DNA of 64,000 nt from Alphaproteobacteria bacterium (lineage in GTDB: Bacteria > Pseudomonadota > Alphaproteobacteria > Micavibrionales > Micavibrionaceae). A program made the position numbers and the translations under genes. Shown in pieces: positions 63,040-64,000 of the stretch (position 1 is its first letter; the number at the start of each line of letters is the position of its first letter). The notes beneath the pieces were generated by a model. The model was given only the letters and a program-made list of their open reading frames with translations. It was not told the origin of the DNA and ran no database searches. The stretch is from assembly GCA_021775955.1 (NCBI GenBank), contig JAJFGU010000004.1:248001-312000 (forward strand). The letters run 5' to 3'.

Positions 63040-63969
63040 ATGCTAAAAATGCCCGAAGAAAACGAAGAACCGTCCAGTATAGCTCCACAACCTGCTAAAC
63101 AAGCCGGTCAACAGCATGATGCTGTAAACGGACATAAATCCTTATTTTCCAAGCTTAAATCCGTTATTAAAGGCAAGCCTGACCCGACTTTGCGCGAGGC
63201 TCTGGAAGAATATATTGAGGAACCGGACGAGCATGCCAATCAGGATGCCATTGCCGCGCATGAAAAGGCTCTGATCGCCAATGTTTTAAAGCTGCATGAT
63301 TTAACCGTCGTTGATGTCATGGTGCCGCGCGCCGATATTGTCGCCATTGATGTCGATACCTCTCAGAAAGAGCTGCTTGAGCTTTTGTCCGAAAAGCAGC
63401 ACAGCCGCATTCCGGTTTACAAGGAAACGCTGGATGAGGTGCTGGGCAGTATTCATATCAAGGATATTCTCGCCACTCTGGCCAAAGGTGAAAAAATCAA
63501 GATCAAAAAACTGGTGCGTGAAATTCCCGTTGTTTCACCTTCGATGCATGTTCTCGATCTTTTGTTGCAAATGCGCGAAAGCCGCAAACACATGGCGCTG
63601 GTGATTGACGAGTTCGGCGGCATTGACGGCCTTGTCACCATTGGTGATGTGATCGAATCCATTGTCGGCGAAATCGATGATGAATATGACCCCGATGACA
63701 CACCGGAGCTGACAGATGAAGAAGGCGGCACCGTTCTGGCCGATGCACGCGTTGATATTGACGAATTCGAGGAGCGCTACGGCCAAATTTTATCCGAAGA
63801 AGAACGTGAGGAAAGCGATACATTAGGAGGCCTTGTTTTTGCATTGGCCGGACGTGTTCCGGCGCGCGGTGAAGTGCTGACACATGATAACGGCATGGTG
63901 TTTGAAGTTCTTGATGCCGGACCTCGTCGCGTCAACAAAATCCGCATTCGTAATATACCAGCCGCCTAA
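63040..63969 (+). CDS. corC: CorC/HlyC family protein with CBS pair
   Basis: The 309-residue cytoplasmic protein has two CBS domains ('LTVVDVMVPRADIVAIDVDT', 'RIPVYKETLDEVLGSIHIKD', 'MRESRKHMALVIDEFGGIDG') and a C-terminal CorC/HlyC transporter-associated domain ('VLADARVDIDEFEERYGQIL', 'AGRVPARGEVLTHDNGMVFE'). It lacks a membrane DUF21 domain. It is thought to modulate Mg2+/Co2+ efflux. It normally precedes lnt, which would begin at the very end of this window. Confidence 0.93.
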   Translation: MLKMPEENEEPSSIAPQPAKQAGQQHDAVNGHKSLFSKLKSVIKGKPDPTLREALEEYIEEPDEHANQDAIAAHEKALIANVLKLHDLTVVDVMVPRADIVAIDVDTSQKELLELLSEKQHSRIPVYKETLDEVLGSIHIKDILATLAKGEKIKIKKLVREIPVVSPSMHVLDLLLQMRESRKHMALVIDEFGGIDGLVTIGDVIESIVGEIDDEYDPDDTPELTDEEGGTVLADARVDIDEFEERYGQILSEEEREESDTLGGLVFALAGRVPARGEVLTHDNGMVFEVLDAGPRRVNKIRIRNIPAA

Positions 63970-64000
63970 ACCATGCTTATAATGCCGGCATGAACAAGAA

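Noticed and set aside
63973-64000. possible start of lnt (apolipoprotein N-acyltransferase)
   Set aside because: Expected by synteny after corC, but only a few codons are visible and no clear start can be chosen, so it is not listed as a feature.

Overview
The window reads as a chromosome segment of an alphaproteobacterium. The evidence is gene content and order: yebC-ruvC-ruvA-ruvB-ybgC-tolQRAB, miaB-phoH-ybeY-corC, popZ beside tolC/pcm/valS, an NDUFS4-type complex I subunit, an ECF sigma factor with its NrsF-like anti-sigma, and a ZapA-ncRNA-FTHF cyclo-ligase block. The many short dispersed palindromes bounded by GTCAT...ATGAC, plus lone AT-rich ORFans between housekeeping genes, fit a Micavibrio-like or other deep-branching lineage. 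I cannot name the genus from sequence alone.

Layout. 0-14.5 kb: polysaccharide deacetylase end, rppH, the Tol envelope machine, ybgC, RuvABC Holliday-junction resolution, YebC, a response regulator beside a 274-bp nested palindrome, a YmdB-type phosphodiesterase, FTHF cyclo-ligase, a structured-RNA candidate and zapA. 14.8-23.4 kb: central carbon genes (tkt, gap, class I fba) interrupted by a Fur-boxed iron-uptake pair (cupredoxin plus FTR1 permease fused to an outer-membrane-barrel-like domain), then epmA and rpmE. 23.4-31.3 kb: small ORFans, valS, a hydrolase, popZ, tolC, pcm and tRNA-Cys. 31.4-39 kb: a membrane ORFan, tRNA-Asn, a shortened MurE-like ligase, a queCDE-GNAT-queF operon behind a preQ1 riboswitch, a membrane adenylate/guanylate cyclase and a sulfurtransferase. 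39-45.8 kb: an AT-rich stretch with two tandem near-identical sRNA genes, ORFans, tRNA-Arg, the NDUFS4-like gene, kamA, NrsF/ECF sigma and tRNA-Pro. 46-57 kb: DUF192, CBS protein, hydrolase, two ORFans with duplicated flanks, msbA, patatin, an orphan HigA-like regulator, a HAD phosphatase and a 1255-residue TipN-like coiled-coil protein. 57-64 kb: alanine symporter, a 2-hydroxyacid dehydrogenase, and miaB-phoH-ybeY-corC.

Most of the window is housekeeping. The unusual material is: (1) an FTR1 permease running in frame into a signal peptide and outer-membrane-barrel-like domain; (2) twin sRNA genes with mutually exclusive hairpins; (3) a cloverleaf-like 274-bp palindromic element between a response regulator and its neighbour; (4) a dispersed palindrome lying in frame in the tolB signal sequence, with a second copy supplying the ruvC stop; (5) a Mur ligase lacking the UDP-binding domain; (6) ORFans flanked by duplicated 3' ends of neighbouring genes. 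I saw no transposase, integrase, CRISPR array or rRNA.
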